In this document: piece after piece, positions 1 through 8,797 of the stretch
Layout of the letters: each line of letters opens with the position of its first letter
How positions within the stretch are numbered: the first letter of the stretch is position 1
Origin: Phycisphaeraceae bacterium
GTDB taxonomy: Bacteria; Planctomycetota; Phycisphaerae; Phycisphaerales; UBA1924
Length of the DNA stretch: 64,000 nucleotides
Direction: 5' to 3'
Assembly (NCBI GenBank): GCA_020639155.1
Contig: JACKHF010000001.1
Span: forward strand, 124,001 to 188,000
Notes under the pieces: generated by a model
What the model was told of the DNA's origin: nothing
Databases searched by the model: none
Seen by the model: only the letters and a program-made list of their open reading frames with translations
Translations under genes and position numbers: made by a program

Positions 1-1073
1 ACGAGTGCTACAGCGGAAAGAAGCATCGCGGTATGAACACCACGCGTGTTTTCTCGGTCTTCTGCAATCGCTTTGAGGCGCTCATTGAGCGCACCAACAC
101 CTTCTGAATAGACTTGCTCATAGTCACGATATGTTCGACTTGCGAGCAACTGCTGCGCGTGGCTCAACTGACCATGCATCACGAATCCAAATGCCTGGTT
201 CTGCATTCGCACGAGTGCCGCTCCAGCTTCGTTTGTCTGAGCTGACACAGATGAGATACGGCCAGTTGTCGATCGCTCAATGCTCATAGCTTCCCGTAAA
301 GCCGTGTTTAGTTGTGGCTGAAGCATTCTATAACGATCTTCCCATCGCACATCACCTGTAGAAACCGCCAGCTTTATCGACATCGCAACTGCTTCATGCA
401 GGTACGCGATCTCACCTCGCAGTTCAGAGAGTCTCAGATCTTCTTGCTGTGTAAGTGAAAAACGCACCATGCCCAGAGAGTAAATATGCTTCTGCTCTTC
501 ATACTCGTCACTGAAAACAATGTCGTAGGCTTCTGTGAGTCTGCCCTCGCGTACAAGATCAAAGGCTCTTGATTCCATAGCAACAAGGCGAGTGTTTGCT
601 GCTTCCGTTTCAGCCGCTGCTTCACCGCGATATGCTTCTGGTGCCGCATGCATCGCTCGCTGAATCGCTGCATCGAGCTGTGGCTCGTATCGACGATATC
701 GTGATTCCCATTGCAAATCACCTGTCACGACAGCCATCCGCGCGGACGTTGTCAGCACCTCATCAAGGTACAAAATGATCCCCCGCAGAGACGCTATTTC
801 CTCGTTCCTTTGGAGCTGGAGATTTGACGTGCGATCAAGGTTGTAAATGCGCCACCCGAGCCAGGCAAGCATCAGCACAGTACATACGCACGCTGCCGTG
901 AGCACACGAACAGGTGTATGCCGGGTAAGGCTGGCGTAATCCGCGGGCGACAACGATCTCTGTCCTTCGGAAGTTATGGAAGATCTGGAACCGGACAACT
1001 GAGCCGGACACCCCTGTATCGAACAAACCGAAGGGGTGATAAAGCGTGTATCTGGATTTCGTTCCCTGTTCAT
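1..1073 (-). CDS. Membrane sensor protein with a duplicated extracytoplasmic repeat (C-terminal part outside the window)
   Basis: The reading frame opens at an ATG at 1073 and stays open to the window edge (357 codons seen). A transmembrane helix lies at about residues 56-76. It is followed by two copies of a helical sensing unit, about 93-203 and 216-330. Key signatures are SARMAVVTGDLQWESRYRRY (109-128) in copy one and MSIKLAVSTGDVRWEDRY (231-248) in copy two. A second membrane helix begins near 347, where the window ends. Similar helical sensors sit in front of GGDEF, PAS or histidine-kinase outputs in other bacteria, so this is probably the input half of a signalling receptor. The output domain is not visible, so its activity is unknown. 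The first 55 residues are an unusually long, Ser-rich cytoplasmic start. Confidence 0.8.
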   Translation of the reverse strand, partial: MNRERNPDTRFITPSVCSIQGCPAQLSGSRSSITSEGQRSLSPADYASLTRHTPVRVLTAACVCTVLMLAWLGWRIYNLDRTSNLQLQRNEEIASLRGIILYLDEVLTTSARMAVVTGDLQWESRYRRYEPQLDAAIQRAMHAAPEAYRGEAAAETEAANTRLVAMESRAFDLVREGRLTEAYDIVFSDEYEEQKHIYSLGMVRFSLTQQEDLRLSELRGEIAYLHEAVAMSIKLAVSTGDVRWEDRYRMLQPQLNTALREAMSIERSTTGRISSVSAQTNEAGAALVRMQNQAFGFVMHGQLSHAQQLLASRTYRDYEQVYSEGVGALNERLKAIAEDRENTRGVHTAMLLSAVAL

Positions 1074-1241
1074 TTTTTATCAAGGACATCCACCTGCCAT
1101 TGTGAGCTGAGTTGCGGTATTGATCGTGAGTCTGCTTTGGTCTGTGTTCCTTGAAGACGAATGTCAGAATAACCGACAGAAACAAGGCGGGCTGAACAGG
1201 ATTCGGACTCTCCCAGTGACGCAAAGAACGATATCAGACCC

Positions 1242-1982
1242 ATGGCCCATCTCTACTGCACCCATTGCTCTGCACTCATTCCTGAAGAGGATGTCAACAT
1301 CTCGGAGGGCATCGCATTCTGCAGAGCATGCGATCAACTCAGTAAGCTATCAGACATTGTTGAAGGCATCTCAAGTGCCGTAGAAGTTCCGCACGTTGAT
1401 TTGACAACCCCACCATCCGGCTGCCGCATTGATGAAAATATCAATGAGATTGTGATACGCGCAAGCGCTCGATCCATCGGCAAGACACTTGGCGCGTTGT
1501 TCGTTGCTGGATTCTGGAACTCGATCGTATCGATCTTTGTCGGGCTTGCAGTTGCGAACACACTCGCGCACCTTGGGATTAAGCTGCCCTCATGGATACC
1601 GAAGTTTCAGTCCAGCGGCAGTGCTTCATCCATGCCATTGTTCATGCTGATTTTTCTCTGGATTTTCCTGACTCCGTTCATCCTTATTGGCTTCACGTTG
1701 CTCTCGGTTGTCTTTACCAGCGCATTCGGCACGTGCAGGGTTCGTATCAAGGGATCGTCCGTGGAAGCGTTTACCGGTGTCGGTCCGATCGGCTGGAAGC
1801 GACGGTTTGATCTTAACGAAATCAAGTCTGTCAAACTTGGCAAAACCACATGGACACAGAACGACCAGTCACAGCCATGCATTGTCATTGAAACTGACAA
1901 GATCGTGCGATTTGCATCCATTCTGACGGACACGCGCCGCAAATGGATGGCTGGCGCAATGAAAAGCATTCTGGCACCATAA
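1242..1982 (+). CDS. Zinc-ribbon membrane protein, unknown function
   Basis: This is a 246-residue protein. Its start has paired cysteines at 6, 9, 27 and 30 (CTHC...CRAC), which reads as a small zinc ribbon facing the cytoplasm. Two long hydrophobic stretches, about 83-110 and 131-160, are probable membrane helices. The last 85 residues are strand-rich with a pattern like the bacterial PH-type domains that follow two membrane helices in many small membrane proteins. No catalytic motif was seen. The ATG at 1242 lacks a convincing ribosome site, but it is the only start that keeps the complete ribbon. It runs divergently from the sensor on its left and convergently with the carbonic anhydrase gene. 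The function is not known to me. Confidence 0.7.
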   Translation: MAHLYCTHCSALIPEEDVNISEGIAFCRACDQLSKLSDIVEGISSAVEVPHVDLTTPPSGCRIDENINEIVIRASARSIGKTLGALFVAGFWNSIVSIFVGLAVANTLAHLGIKLPSWIPKFQSSGSASSMPLFMLIFLWIFLTPFILIGFTLLSVVFTSAFGTCRVRIKGSSVEAFTGVGPIGWKRRFDLNEIKSVKLGKTTWTQNDQSQPCIVIETDKIVRFASILTDTRRKWMAGAMKSILAP

Positions 1983-1992
1983 CTTCTTACAA

Positions 1993-2628
1993 CTACTGAT
2001 CGAAGAAATGTACAACACCGGTCTCAAGCGAATACTCAGCGCCAACAACCAGAAGCCCATCGTGTTCGATGAGGCTCTCAATAATCTGCGATCCATGACG
2101 AAGATGCCCAGCGGCTGCACGAATATTGGCACGGATGGCTTTCTCAAGAAGTGCATCCGGATGATGTCTGAGTTCTGTTTCAAGCAGCGGCTCGATTGCT
2201 GGCTCGATCCTGTCCACGATGGATCGCAGGTTGGGTGATCGCTGGGCAGACGGGCGTTCAAGCTGTTGCAATGATGCGATGACTGCGCCACACTGCGAGT
2301 GCCCCATCACAACGACAAGCCGCGTACCGAACTGCTCAACCGCAAACTCCACGCTGCCGATCTGAGAGGGCGCGACAACATTTCCAGCAACTCGGATAAC
2401 GAAGAGATCACCCAGCCCCTGATCGAACACAATCTCTGCTGGCACGCGCGAGTCCGAACACCCAAGGATAATCGCAAAGGGTTTCTGACCCGCGAGCAGT
2501 GCGCTTCGCTGGGTCTCGCTCGTATCCAGACTCCGTTGGATGCCAGCAGCAAAGCGCTGGTTTCCCTCTTTCAGTCGAGTGAGGGCATCAGAAGCGGTCA
2601 CGTTGGGTTGTGAGTTGGTGTCGGTCAA
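1993..2628 (-). CDS. Beta-class carbonic anhydrase
   Basis: The protein should interconvert carbon dioxide and bicarbonate in the cytoplasm. At 211 residues it has the normal length for the family. The zinc ligands can be read directly: Cys57 in CSDSR, then His110 and Cys113 in GHSQCGA. The Asp59-Arg61 dyad that gates the active site is also present. The stretch VIRVAGNVV (77-85) is the conserved core strand of this class. No signal peptide is evident. The gene is divergent from the methyltransferase-like gene, and only a short promoter region separates them once that gene is started at 2697. Members of this class can also serve CO2 supply for carboxylases; nothing here picks one role. Confidence 0.95.
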   Translation of the reverse strand: MTDTNSQPNVTASDALTRLKEGNQRFAAGIQRSLDTSETQRSALLAGQKPFAIILGCSDSRVPAEIVFDQGLGDLFVIRVAGNVVAPSQIGSVEFAVEQFGTRLVVVMGHSQCGAVIASLQQLERPSAQRSPNLRSIVDRIEPAIEPLLETELRHHPDALLEKAIRANIRAAAGHLRHGSQIIESLIEHDGLLVVGAEYSLETGVVHFFDQ

Positions 2629-2696
2629 TCAACTTCTCCAGTTTCAGCAAATCCAATGTGCAGGATTCTATGATAATCCTGAAGACCGGAGCATGC

Positions 2697-3665
2697 ATGA
2701 CAGCAAAGCACCAATGGAACCCAGTTGTCAGGCGTGTTGCAGCAAACTACCTGTGCATTCAGGGTGTTTCAGGCATGCTGTGGTGGGTTCTGCTGCTTGC
2801 ATCTCCATCTTCACGTCACTGGTTTCTCCCCGAGCAGTTTGCACAGGACTGGATCATCCCGATTGCAGTAGCTGATATCTCACTGTTCGCAATCGGTTCG
2901 TGCGTAGCTGCAACTATCTGCGTTCGGAGTTCAAAGCTTGCTGGCCTAGCCTGCGCTTCTGTTGCTGGTATCGCGTCATACGCATTCCTGCTCATACTTG
3001 GCGCAAGCCTGTACACAAACGAGGGATGGCTTGGCACAGTCCTGATGGTGTTGTCACTGTGCATGTCGATCGCGTGCACGATTCTCGTGAGTTCTGAGAG
3101 AGCAATATCAAAGTTGTTTCGTGTGTCACAAGTGCGGGCCGATCACCAGATTCTGGCGCGCACGCTGTTGCAATCCGCATTGTTCTGGCTCACGCTGCTT
3201 GTGTTACTCCCCGCTGGATTGCACGCACTCGAGCGCAATGCGCGCATTCCGACATTTCAAACGCCACCCCTGCTGCGTGTTGCCAGCGTTTTCATCTTCA
3301 TCATGGGTGGTTCACTCGGGCTAATGAGCGGATACATTATGGCGCGGATTGGAAAGGGCACACCCATCCCCCTTGAGTCGGCACGACTGCTTGTCATTGA
3401 AGGACCATACAAGCATGTCAGGAATCCGATGGCCATTGGCGGCCTGACGCAAGGCGCGGCTGTTGCGCTATGGCTTGGCTCACCCGTTGCTACAATCTAT
3501 GTGCTCCTCGGAGGGATCGTCTGGAACTTTTTTCTGCGTCCATTGGAAGAGCATGATCTCCAGTGTAGATTCAGCACTGAGTATCAAGCTTACAAAAAAC
3601 ATGTCAGATGTTGGATACCCATCGTACCGGGGTACGAATGTTCTTCTAAACAGATAACCACCTGA
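2697..3665 (+). CDS. Isoprenylcysteine carboxyl methyltransferase-like membrane protein
   Basis: This 322-residue integral membrane protein has about seven hydrophobic helices. The C-terminal region carries the signature of the ICMT/phospholipid methyltransferase group: GPYKHVRNPM near residue 236, followed by a paired Glu-Glu (RPLEEHDL) and a Tyr-rich tail. In the family these bind S-adenosylmethionine and modify small hydrophobic substrates at the membrane. The bacterial substrates are mostly unknown. The frame is open from 2610, but an ATG there would overlap the carbonic anhydrase start. The ATG at 2697 has a GGAG 5 nt upstream and is preferred. The M50-like gene begins 7 nt after the stop, so the two are probably co-transcribed. 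Confidence 0.8.
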   Translation: MTAKHQWNPVVRRVAANYLCIQGVSGMLWWVLLLASPSSRHWFLPEQFAQDWIIPIAVADISLFAIGSCVAATICVRSSKLAGLACASVAGIASYAFLLILGASLYTNEGWLGTVLMVLSLCMSIACTILVSSERAISKLFRVSQVRADHQILARTLLQSALFWLTLLVLLPAGLHALERNARIPTFQTPPLLRVASVFIFIMGGSLGLMSGYIMARIGKGTPIPLESARLLVIEGPYKHVRNPMAIGGLTQGAAVALWLGSPVATIYVLLGGIVWNFFLRPLEEHDLQCRFSTEYQAYKKHVRCWIPIVPGYECSSKQITT

Positions 3666-3672
3666 GTCTGCT

Positions 3673-4185
3673 ATGCCCAAGCCTTGTCATTACTTACTCC
3701 GAACATCATGTAAGTACTGCCTCTTTCTCTATCTCTGCTGGCTCTGCATGATAGCGTTACATGAACTCGGACATGTGGTCTTTGCAGTGTTCTCAGGTGG
3801 TACTGTCTCGCACGTATCATTCCCACTCGTTGGATTTTCTCAGACACATCTCTTAAAGAACCCATCGCCTTTGTTTGTCGCATGGGGTGGCATGGTCGTC
3901 GGCTGCACGCTCCCCGTGATTCTGTGGCTTGGTGTCAAGTCTGTACACAAGCGTTACGGTATATGGTCTCAGTTCGTTGCTGGATTCTGTCTTGTTGTCA
4001 ACGGCTGCTACATCGCGTGTGGTTCATTCACGCACGCAGGCGATGCAGACGACATGCTCCGGCATGGTTCACCACAATGGATTCTGATTGTGACAGGAGC
4101 AGTTGCTGCAGTTGCGGGCCTGTATGTGTGGCATCTGGCAGGAATCACAATACGAAAAAACGCCTCACTCGGCAAACCCGAATGA
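3673..4185 (+). CDS. M50-like integral membrane metallopeptidase
   Basis: This is a short, four-helix membrane protein of 170 residues. The zinc-binding motif HELGH (residues 30-34) lies inside the first long membrane segment, as in site-2-protease-like enzymes. A later AGDADD (122-127) is a plausible third zinc-ligand site, corresponding to the second conserved motif of the family. At 170 residues it is much shorter than true site-2 proteases and has no PDZ domain. It therefore fits the minimal M50B-like type, whose substrates are generally unknown. It follows the methyltransferase-like gene by 7 nt. A small, non-proteolytic zinc membrane protein is the alternative. Confidence 0.75.
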   Translation: MPKPCHYLLRTSCKYCLFLYLCWLCMIALHELGHVVFAVFSGGTVSHVSFPLVGFSQTHLLKNPSPLFVAWGGMVVGCTLPVILWLGVKSVHKRYGIWSQFVAGFCLVVNGCYIACGSFTHAGDADDMLRHGSPQWILIVTGAVAAVAGLYVWHLAGITIRKNASLGKPE

Positions 4186-4213
4186 AGCATTCTGACACTT
4201 CGTTCCTGTTCAC

Positions 4214-4876
4214 TTAACGATCGTCATCATCGTCGTCGTGGTCCTCATGATCATCTTCATCGTCATGATCTGCATGCTCGTGCAGTTGGCCTGCACCCTC
4301 ATCGTACTGCGCCGGTATCTTGTTTGTGCCGGTCTCATTGTCCCAAAGGATAGAGAACACCTTCCACTCGTCACCAATCTTTACAAGTTGGATGGAGTTG
4401 ATCCCGCGGAAGTATGGCACTTCCTCTCCCTTGTCGTTCTCATGTGTCGACGCATACGTGCTGAAAACATGCGCAATACCCCCAAAGACCTGCGTCTCAC
4501 GATGGATCTCTTTCTCACGGAAACCGGAGTTGACCAGCATCTCTCCCGCACGTTCGATGTATTCATCAACAGTCATGACGAACGGACCTGCACCGCTCGG
4601 CCTGACGACCGTCATGCGCGCATCTTCCGTGTGTACTGCGCGGAGCGTCTCAAAGTCCCGCTCTGCGCCCTTCGGCCCCGAGATGCACGCATACAAGCGT
4701 TTGATCGTGGTGTCGATTGCTTCGGCGTCCGCATTGCTGATCGCGTTGTACGACGCAATACGCCCCGGCGCCGTCGCAGCAGTCATCGTGCTGAATCCTG
4801 CAATCAACCCCAACCCGACAGCCAAGCCCGAAACAATCCCTTTACGCGAGAACAACCTCTGTGCTGTGCTATCCAT
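4214..4876 (-). CDS. Secreted or anchored NTF2-like (SnoaL/DUF4440-type) protein with His/Asp-rich tail
   Basis: The 220-residue protein begins with a positively charged start and a hydrophobic segment (about 12-36) ending in alanines, so it is exported or membrane-anchored. The middle (about 45-190) has the pattern of the NTF2-like fold: a helical start with an LRAVHTEDARM segment, then paired strands including FSTYAST and WKVFSILWDN. Such domains bind or turn over small ligands, and no catalytic residues can be assigned. The last 22 residues are almost only His, Asp and Glu, a likely metal-binding tail. The frame extends upstream to 5164, but the ATG at 4876 has a GGGAG 5 nt upstream and gives the signal segment. 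It is divergent from the beta-helix gene. Confidence 0.75.
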   Translation of the reverse strand: MDSTAQRLFSRKGIVSGLAVGLGLIAGFSTMTAATAPGRIASYNAISNADAEAIDTTIKRLYACISGPKGAERDFETLRAVHTEDARMTVVRPSGAGPFVMTVDEYIERAGEMLVNSGFREKEIHRETQVFGGIAHVFSTYASTHENDKGEEVPYFRGINSIQLVKIGDEWKVFSILWDNETGTNKIPAQYDEGAGQLHEHADHDDEDDHEDHDDDDDDR

Positions 4877-4966
4877 ATCAACTCCCTTGTTGTGCTGTGT
4901 TCTGATGAACGGACACGACGGGGTCTGCTTGTCCCGCCAGCCCGCTTTGATACATATCCTACGGAC

Positions 4967-7333
4967 ATGATGAGCCATCGCTTTGTTCCACGCATCGCAA
5001 GCCTGACTGTTGTTGCTGGTTTGTTCGGCATTGCCCAAGCCCAGCAGATCGATCTGCCGACCGTCATCGTTGATCACGACGACGTCATCATCAGCCAGTC
5101 GTGCAGACTTATCGTGCCAAAGGGCGTGTTCATCCCAGACTCGAACAACAATGGCGTTGTACACATTGCTGCAAGCGACATCACCATCGAGTGCGTTGAT
5201 GGCGAGGCAGAACTGATTGCGGACCCCGAACGCGACAACTGGGACAGAAAGTCAGGCATCGGATATGTCATTCGCGACGTGAAGAATGTCACGCTCCGCA
5301 ACGCGCACGCGCATCGGTACAAAGTCAACATCCTCGCGGTGAACGCGGACGGGCTCGTACTCGACCGATGTGATGTCGCTGGTGGATACGCGCAACGACT
5401 GAAATCAACACCCGAGCGTGAGGACTCGGGCGACTGGCTCTTCCCGCACAACAATGATGATCGCGAGTGGGTAACCCAGCACGGGGCAGCCATCTGCATA
5501 GAGAACTCAAGCGATGTCACAGTACGAAACTGCTACACCCGACGCCGGCAGAACGGATTGATTCTCGATCGAGTGACCGATTCGCGCATTTATGACAATG
5601 ACTTCTCGTTTCTGTCCGGATGGGGCATCGCGATGTGGCGTTCCAGCAGAAACATCATCGCGCGGAACCAGACCGATTTCTGCATCCGTGGATACTCGCA
5701 CGATATCTACAACCGGGGACAGGACTCAGCCGGCATTCTCATGTTCGAGCAGTGCAACGACAACATTATCGCGGAAAACTCTGCAACACATTCGGGGGAC
5801 GGGCTCTTTGCCTTTGCTGGGCGCGAGGCGCTCGGCGAGTTCCTCGAACCAAACCAAACCATGCCCAGCAAGATGGGCAACAACCGCAACCAGTTCTTTG
5901 GTAACGATTTCTCGTATGCAGCTGCGCATGGACTTGAACTCACATTCTCCTTTGACAACACGATTTCGGGCAACACTTTCATTGGCAATGCGATCTGCGG
6001 TATCTGGGGCGGTTTCTCGCAGGATACAGCCATCACGCACAATCTGTTCGAGCGAAATGGCGACAAGGGATATGGACTCGAACGGGGCGGCATCAATATC
6101 GAGCACAGCAAGCGCAACACCATCGTGTCCAATCGGTTCGTCTCCAACGAGTGTGGTGTGCACCTGTGGTGGGATGATCCGGGTGGGCTTGCTGGTGTGC
6201 CGTGGTACAAGCTCAACTACGGGCCGTTGCGTTCAAATCGTGTTGTAAACAATGCCTTCCGCGCAGACAAGGTGGGGATCCAGATCCGTGACGACGCGAT
6301 CAATCGCGGCGAAAAAATCCACTTTCAAGATACACGGATCTCGGCAAACACCTTCGTCGGTGTGCAGATCGGCGAGGACGTACCGCCAGACATATCAGTG
6401 GAGCACACAACCGAGCAGTGGCTCATCGATTCGATGGGTGAACAGCCGCCACGCTCTGTACCCGGCACATTGCAGGCTGTTGGCGCGCGCAAGCATCTTG
6501 CGGGTCGACAGAACATTGTCATGACGGAATGGTTCCCGTGGGATCACAAAGCGCCAACTGTGGTCGCACGACCGAAGACCCCCGGGAGCGGCACGCACGA
6601 ATACCGCATTTACTCAAAGTCGCCAATGTGGTTCGGCACAGCCGTTGATCAGGTCTACGACTCGGGTGTGGGTGTGCGCATCGAACCGATGCCGAGCCAG
6701 AAGTCCTCGCCTGATCTTGCCGTATCGCGCGTGCTCGTTGACGCGGTACAAGGTGAGAACATCGTGCCATATGACATCCGTATCACGCACAATGACGAGG
6801 TATTCGATCTCATCGGTGAGTTTTCGCGCATGCCATGGCAGATTCGCACATTCCCGTGGACACCGGATCCAGCAACACAGCAGCCCGCGCCGCCGGACGA
6901 TGAATTGCAGTGGCAGGACACAACAACCAGTTGGGTCGGAACAGTGTCTACGCTCGACCTGACCTTTGGCGGCTCCGGTCCGAAGCAAGCCATCACGCGC
7001 GTGCTTGAGAATGCAAACGAGGTAGTGTTCTTTGAAGGAGCAGACACACAACGCGACTACTTCGGCATCGTCGCGGAAACAACTGCCCATCTCTCACCCG
7101 GCACATGGTCGGTTGAAACTGTCTCGGACGACGGAATCCGAGTACACGCAGACGGCGCGATCATTATCGAGAACTGGACACATCACGCCCCGGAACACGA
7201 TAACGCAACCATAACTGTCGACCCAGTTGAGCACCCGAACGGAAAGGATGTAACCTTCCGTGTTGAGTACTTTGAGATCATGGGGCACGCGGTGCTGAAG
7301 GTAGACGTGAAAAAGATCGCAGCGCCGGAGTGA
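4967..7333 (+). CDS. Secreted right-handed beta-helix protein with PA14-like C-terminus
   Basis: This exported protein of about 788 residues has a signal peptide ending GIAQAQQ near residue 26. From about 60 to 480 it shows many short turns with Asn, Asp and Gly at regular spacing (for example SSRNIIARNQTDFC and CNDNIIAENSATHSGDGL). This is the parallel beta-helix pattern of NosD and pectate-lyase-like proteins. Near 717-736 the stretch TVSDDGIRVHADGAIIIENW resembles the calcium-binding core of PA14 carbohydrate-binding modules. The likely role is binding or cutting an extracellular polysaccharide; the catalytic residues cannot be named. The frame is open from 4238, but everything before 4967 is antisense to the neighbouring gene. 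ATG 4970 is an equally good start. Confidence 0.85.
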   Translation: MMSHRFVPRIASLTVVAGLFGIAQAQQIDLPTVIVDHDDVIISQSCRLIVPKGVFIPDSNNNGVVHIAASDITIECVDGEAELIADPERDNWDRKSGIGYVIRDVKNVTLRNAHAHRYKVNILAVNADGLVLDRCDVAGGYAQRLKSTPEREDSGDWLFPHNNDDREWVTQHGAAICIENSSDVTVRNCYTRRRQNGLILDRVTDSRIYDNDFSFLSGWGIAMWRSSRNIIARNQTDFCIRGYSHDIYNRGQDSAGILMFEQCNDNIIAENSATHSGDGLFAFAGREALGEFLEPNQTMPSKMGNNRNQFFGNDFSYAAAHGLELTFSFDNTISGNTFIGNAICGIWGGFSQDTAITHNLFERNGDKGYGLERGGINIEHSKRNTIVSNRFVSNECGVHLWWDDPGGLAGVPWYKLNYGPLRSNRVVNNAFRADKVGIQIRDDAINRGEKIHFQDTRISANTFVGVQIGEDVPPDISVEHTTEQWLIDSMGEQPPRSVPGTLQAVGARKHLAGRQNIVMTEWFPWDHKAPTVVARPKTPGSGTHEYRIYSKSPMWFGTAVDQVYDSGVGVRIEPMPSQKSSPDLAVSRVLVDAVQGENIVPYDIRITHNDEVFDLIGEFSRMPWQIRTFPWTPDPATQQPAPPDDELQWQDTTTSWVGTVSTLDLTFGGSGPKQAITRVLENANEVVFFEGADTQRDYFGIVAETTAHLSPGTWSVETVSDDGIRVHADGAIIIENWTHHAPEHDNATITVDPVEHPNGKDVTFRVEYFEIMGHAVLKVDVKKIAAPE

Positions 7334-7343
7334 CATATATCTA

Positions 7344-7793
7344 TCAGCGCCAGTTGTTGTACCCACCGTTATTCCAGTTCGGTGCAAATCCGCGGTTGTA
7401 CTGACGATACGAGCGATTGAAGTAGAGATACCGATCGGGCGACCGATGGAGATGCAGGTGCCTGTAACTGTCAAGTGTTGGTGCGTCGGCAGCACGTTCT
7501 GCACGCTGCCACGCGCTCGATCCGCCCGATGACGCGTTGAGATACGCATCGTTGCGAGAGAGCAGTGACTGGTCGTACGTGTCTATTGGCGAGAATACAA
7601 CATTCCACGACGGCGCGTTAACGTTGCGACCGTCGAGTGCGGGCACCATCGCGCTGCCCTGATGCCGGTAAGGGATTGGGGCGACGCAGCCAGCGATTGG
7701 CACCAGGCCTGCAAGCATCGCGAGTCCTGTCCATGTGCGATGCCGGATCATCCGCTGGAAACTGATCGCCCCATCGACACGCGTCCTGCGCAT
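7344..7793 (-). CDS. Small lipoprotein, unknown function
   Basis: A lipobox is visible (VPIAGC) after a hydrophobic run, so the mature protein should be anchored to a membrane by its Cys. The mature part, about 112 residues, is rich in Ser, Tyr, Asn and Arg and ends in a low-complexity Tyr/Asn/Gly tail (NWNNGGYNNWR). No domain is recognised. The ATG at 7793 has a GGGG 7 nt upstream; the ATG at 7751 would start right at the signal peptide and is also possible. The frame is open to 7835. It is convergent with the beta-helix gene, with only 10 nt between the stops. Confidence 0.6.
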   Translation of the reverse strand: MRRTRVDGAISFQRMIRHRTWTGLAMLAGLVPIAGCVAPIPYRHQGSAMVPALDGRNVNAPSWNVVFSPIDTYDQSLLSRNDAYLNASSGGSSAWQRAERAADAPTLDSYRHLHLHRSPDRYLYFNRSYRQYNRGFAPNWNNGGYNNWR

Positions 7794-7977
7794 CGACACA
7801 TCCCCACTAGCTTTTCTTTTCTCCCAGTTCTGCACGGTGTCTCTCTCTGTCTGGAAGACGGAACAGATGCACTATGCACGCAACACATCCGCGCCGCCAC
7901 CAAACCGACGCGCACACCGTGCGCGGCAAGCCGCACAACCAGTACAGATGTCACAAATGAAACAGACCGATCAACTG

Positions 7978-8676
7978 TTACGGCTGTAACCTGGTCGCAT
8001 TCCACGGGCTCGCTGCATCCGCTCGCTCCCACGCCGCGCGATCGTGCACGCGACCGAGACCGCCAACCCAGAGCTCAACACGAAGCGCAGTCACGCTGTA
8101 CCCGCCCCAGTTGGAAGGGCGCGGGATGTCGATCTTCGCATTGTGCGCGGGCGGATTCTCAGGGTCGATCCCAAACCGCTCCATTGCTGCGCGCACCTTT
8201 GCCATCATGGCATCACGGGACGCGATCGGCTGGGACTGATCGCTCGACCACGCGCCAACCTTTCTGACCCACGGCCGTGTCAGAAAGTACGCCTCGCTCT
8301 CCGCTTCGGGCGTGCGCGTTGCAATGCCCTCGATCCGTGCCTGCAGTTCGAGTGTGTCCCAGTGAAACGTCAGCGCGACGTGCGGATTTGCGTCGATGTC
8401 CTGCGCCTTCTTCGATGTGTAGTTGGTGTGAAACTTCAGCGTGCCCCGATCAGGATCAAGGAACTTGCACAGCACCAGACGAGCACTCGGCCTGTTGTCA
8501 GCGCCAACTGTCGACAGCACTATCGCGTTGGGGTTCGGCTGCACACGCTCGCTCGTCGCGTGGTCGAGCCACTTGGCAAGCGTCGGCATGGGCGACTCCG
8601 GCAACTCGGCCGGCAGGCCGCGACCATCGTTCCGGGTGGGGTCAACAGCAAGCTGAAACTCGTTGATATCTGACAT
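7978..8676 (-). CDS. pdxH: Pyridoxamine 5'-phosphate oxidase
   Basis: This FMN enzyme oxidises pyridoxamine- or pyridoxine-5'-phosphate to pyridoxal phosphate, the last step of vitamin B6 synthesis and salvage. The 232 residues match the family length. FMN and substrate segments are visible: RLVLCKFLD, FHTNYTSKKAQDI and the C-terminal block NWGGYSVTALRVELW. The terminal pattern GRVHDRAAWER...RLQP is the characteristic PdxH ending. The ATG at 8676 is preferred over the one 6 nt upstream because MSDINEF is a typical beginning. A short hairpin (GTTAC/GTAAC around 7976-7990) overlaps the stop. The gene is divergent from dnaB. Confidence 0.95.
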   Translation of the reverse strand: MSDINEFQLAVDPTRNDGRGLPAELPESPMPTLAKWLDHATSERVQPNPNAIVLSTVGADNRPSARLVLCKFLDPDRGTLKFHTNYTSKKAQDIDANPHVALTFHWDTLELQARIEGIATRTPEAESEAYFLTRPWVRKVGAWSSDQSQPIASRDAMMAKVRAAMERFGIDPENPPAHNAKIDIPRPSNWGGYSVTALRVELWVGGLGRVHDRAAWERADAASPWNATRLQP

Positions 8677-8797
8677 GCACAATGGTAGGTTCGAACCTTG
8701 TTCGGATGTCGTTTACATGTTTAATTCTTGCGGGGATTATGGCATCTGTTGTGATGTGAGGCAGCCACTTGTCATGTTCTGGAATCAACAAGGATTC

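Noticed and set aside
4238..4966. A long open frame in front of the beta-helix protein (as if a 1031-residue protein)
   Set aside because: It runs antisense through the NTF2-like gene, and the signal peptide begins at 4967; the preceding part has no protein-like composition.
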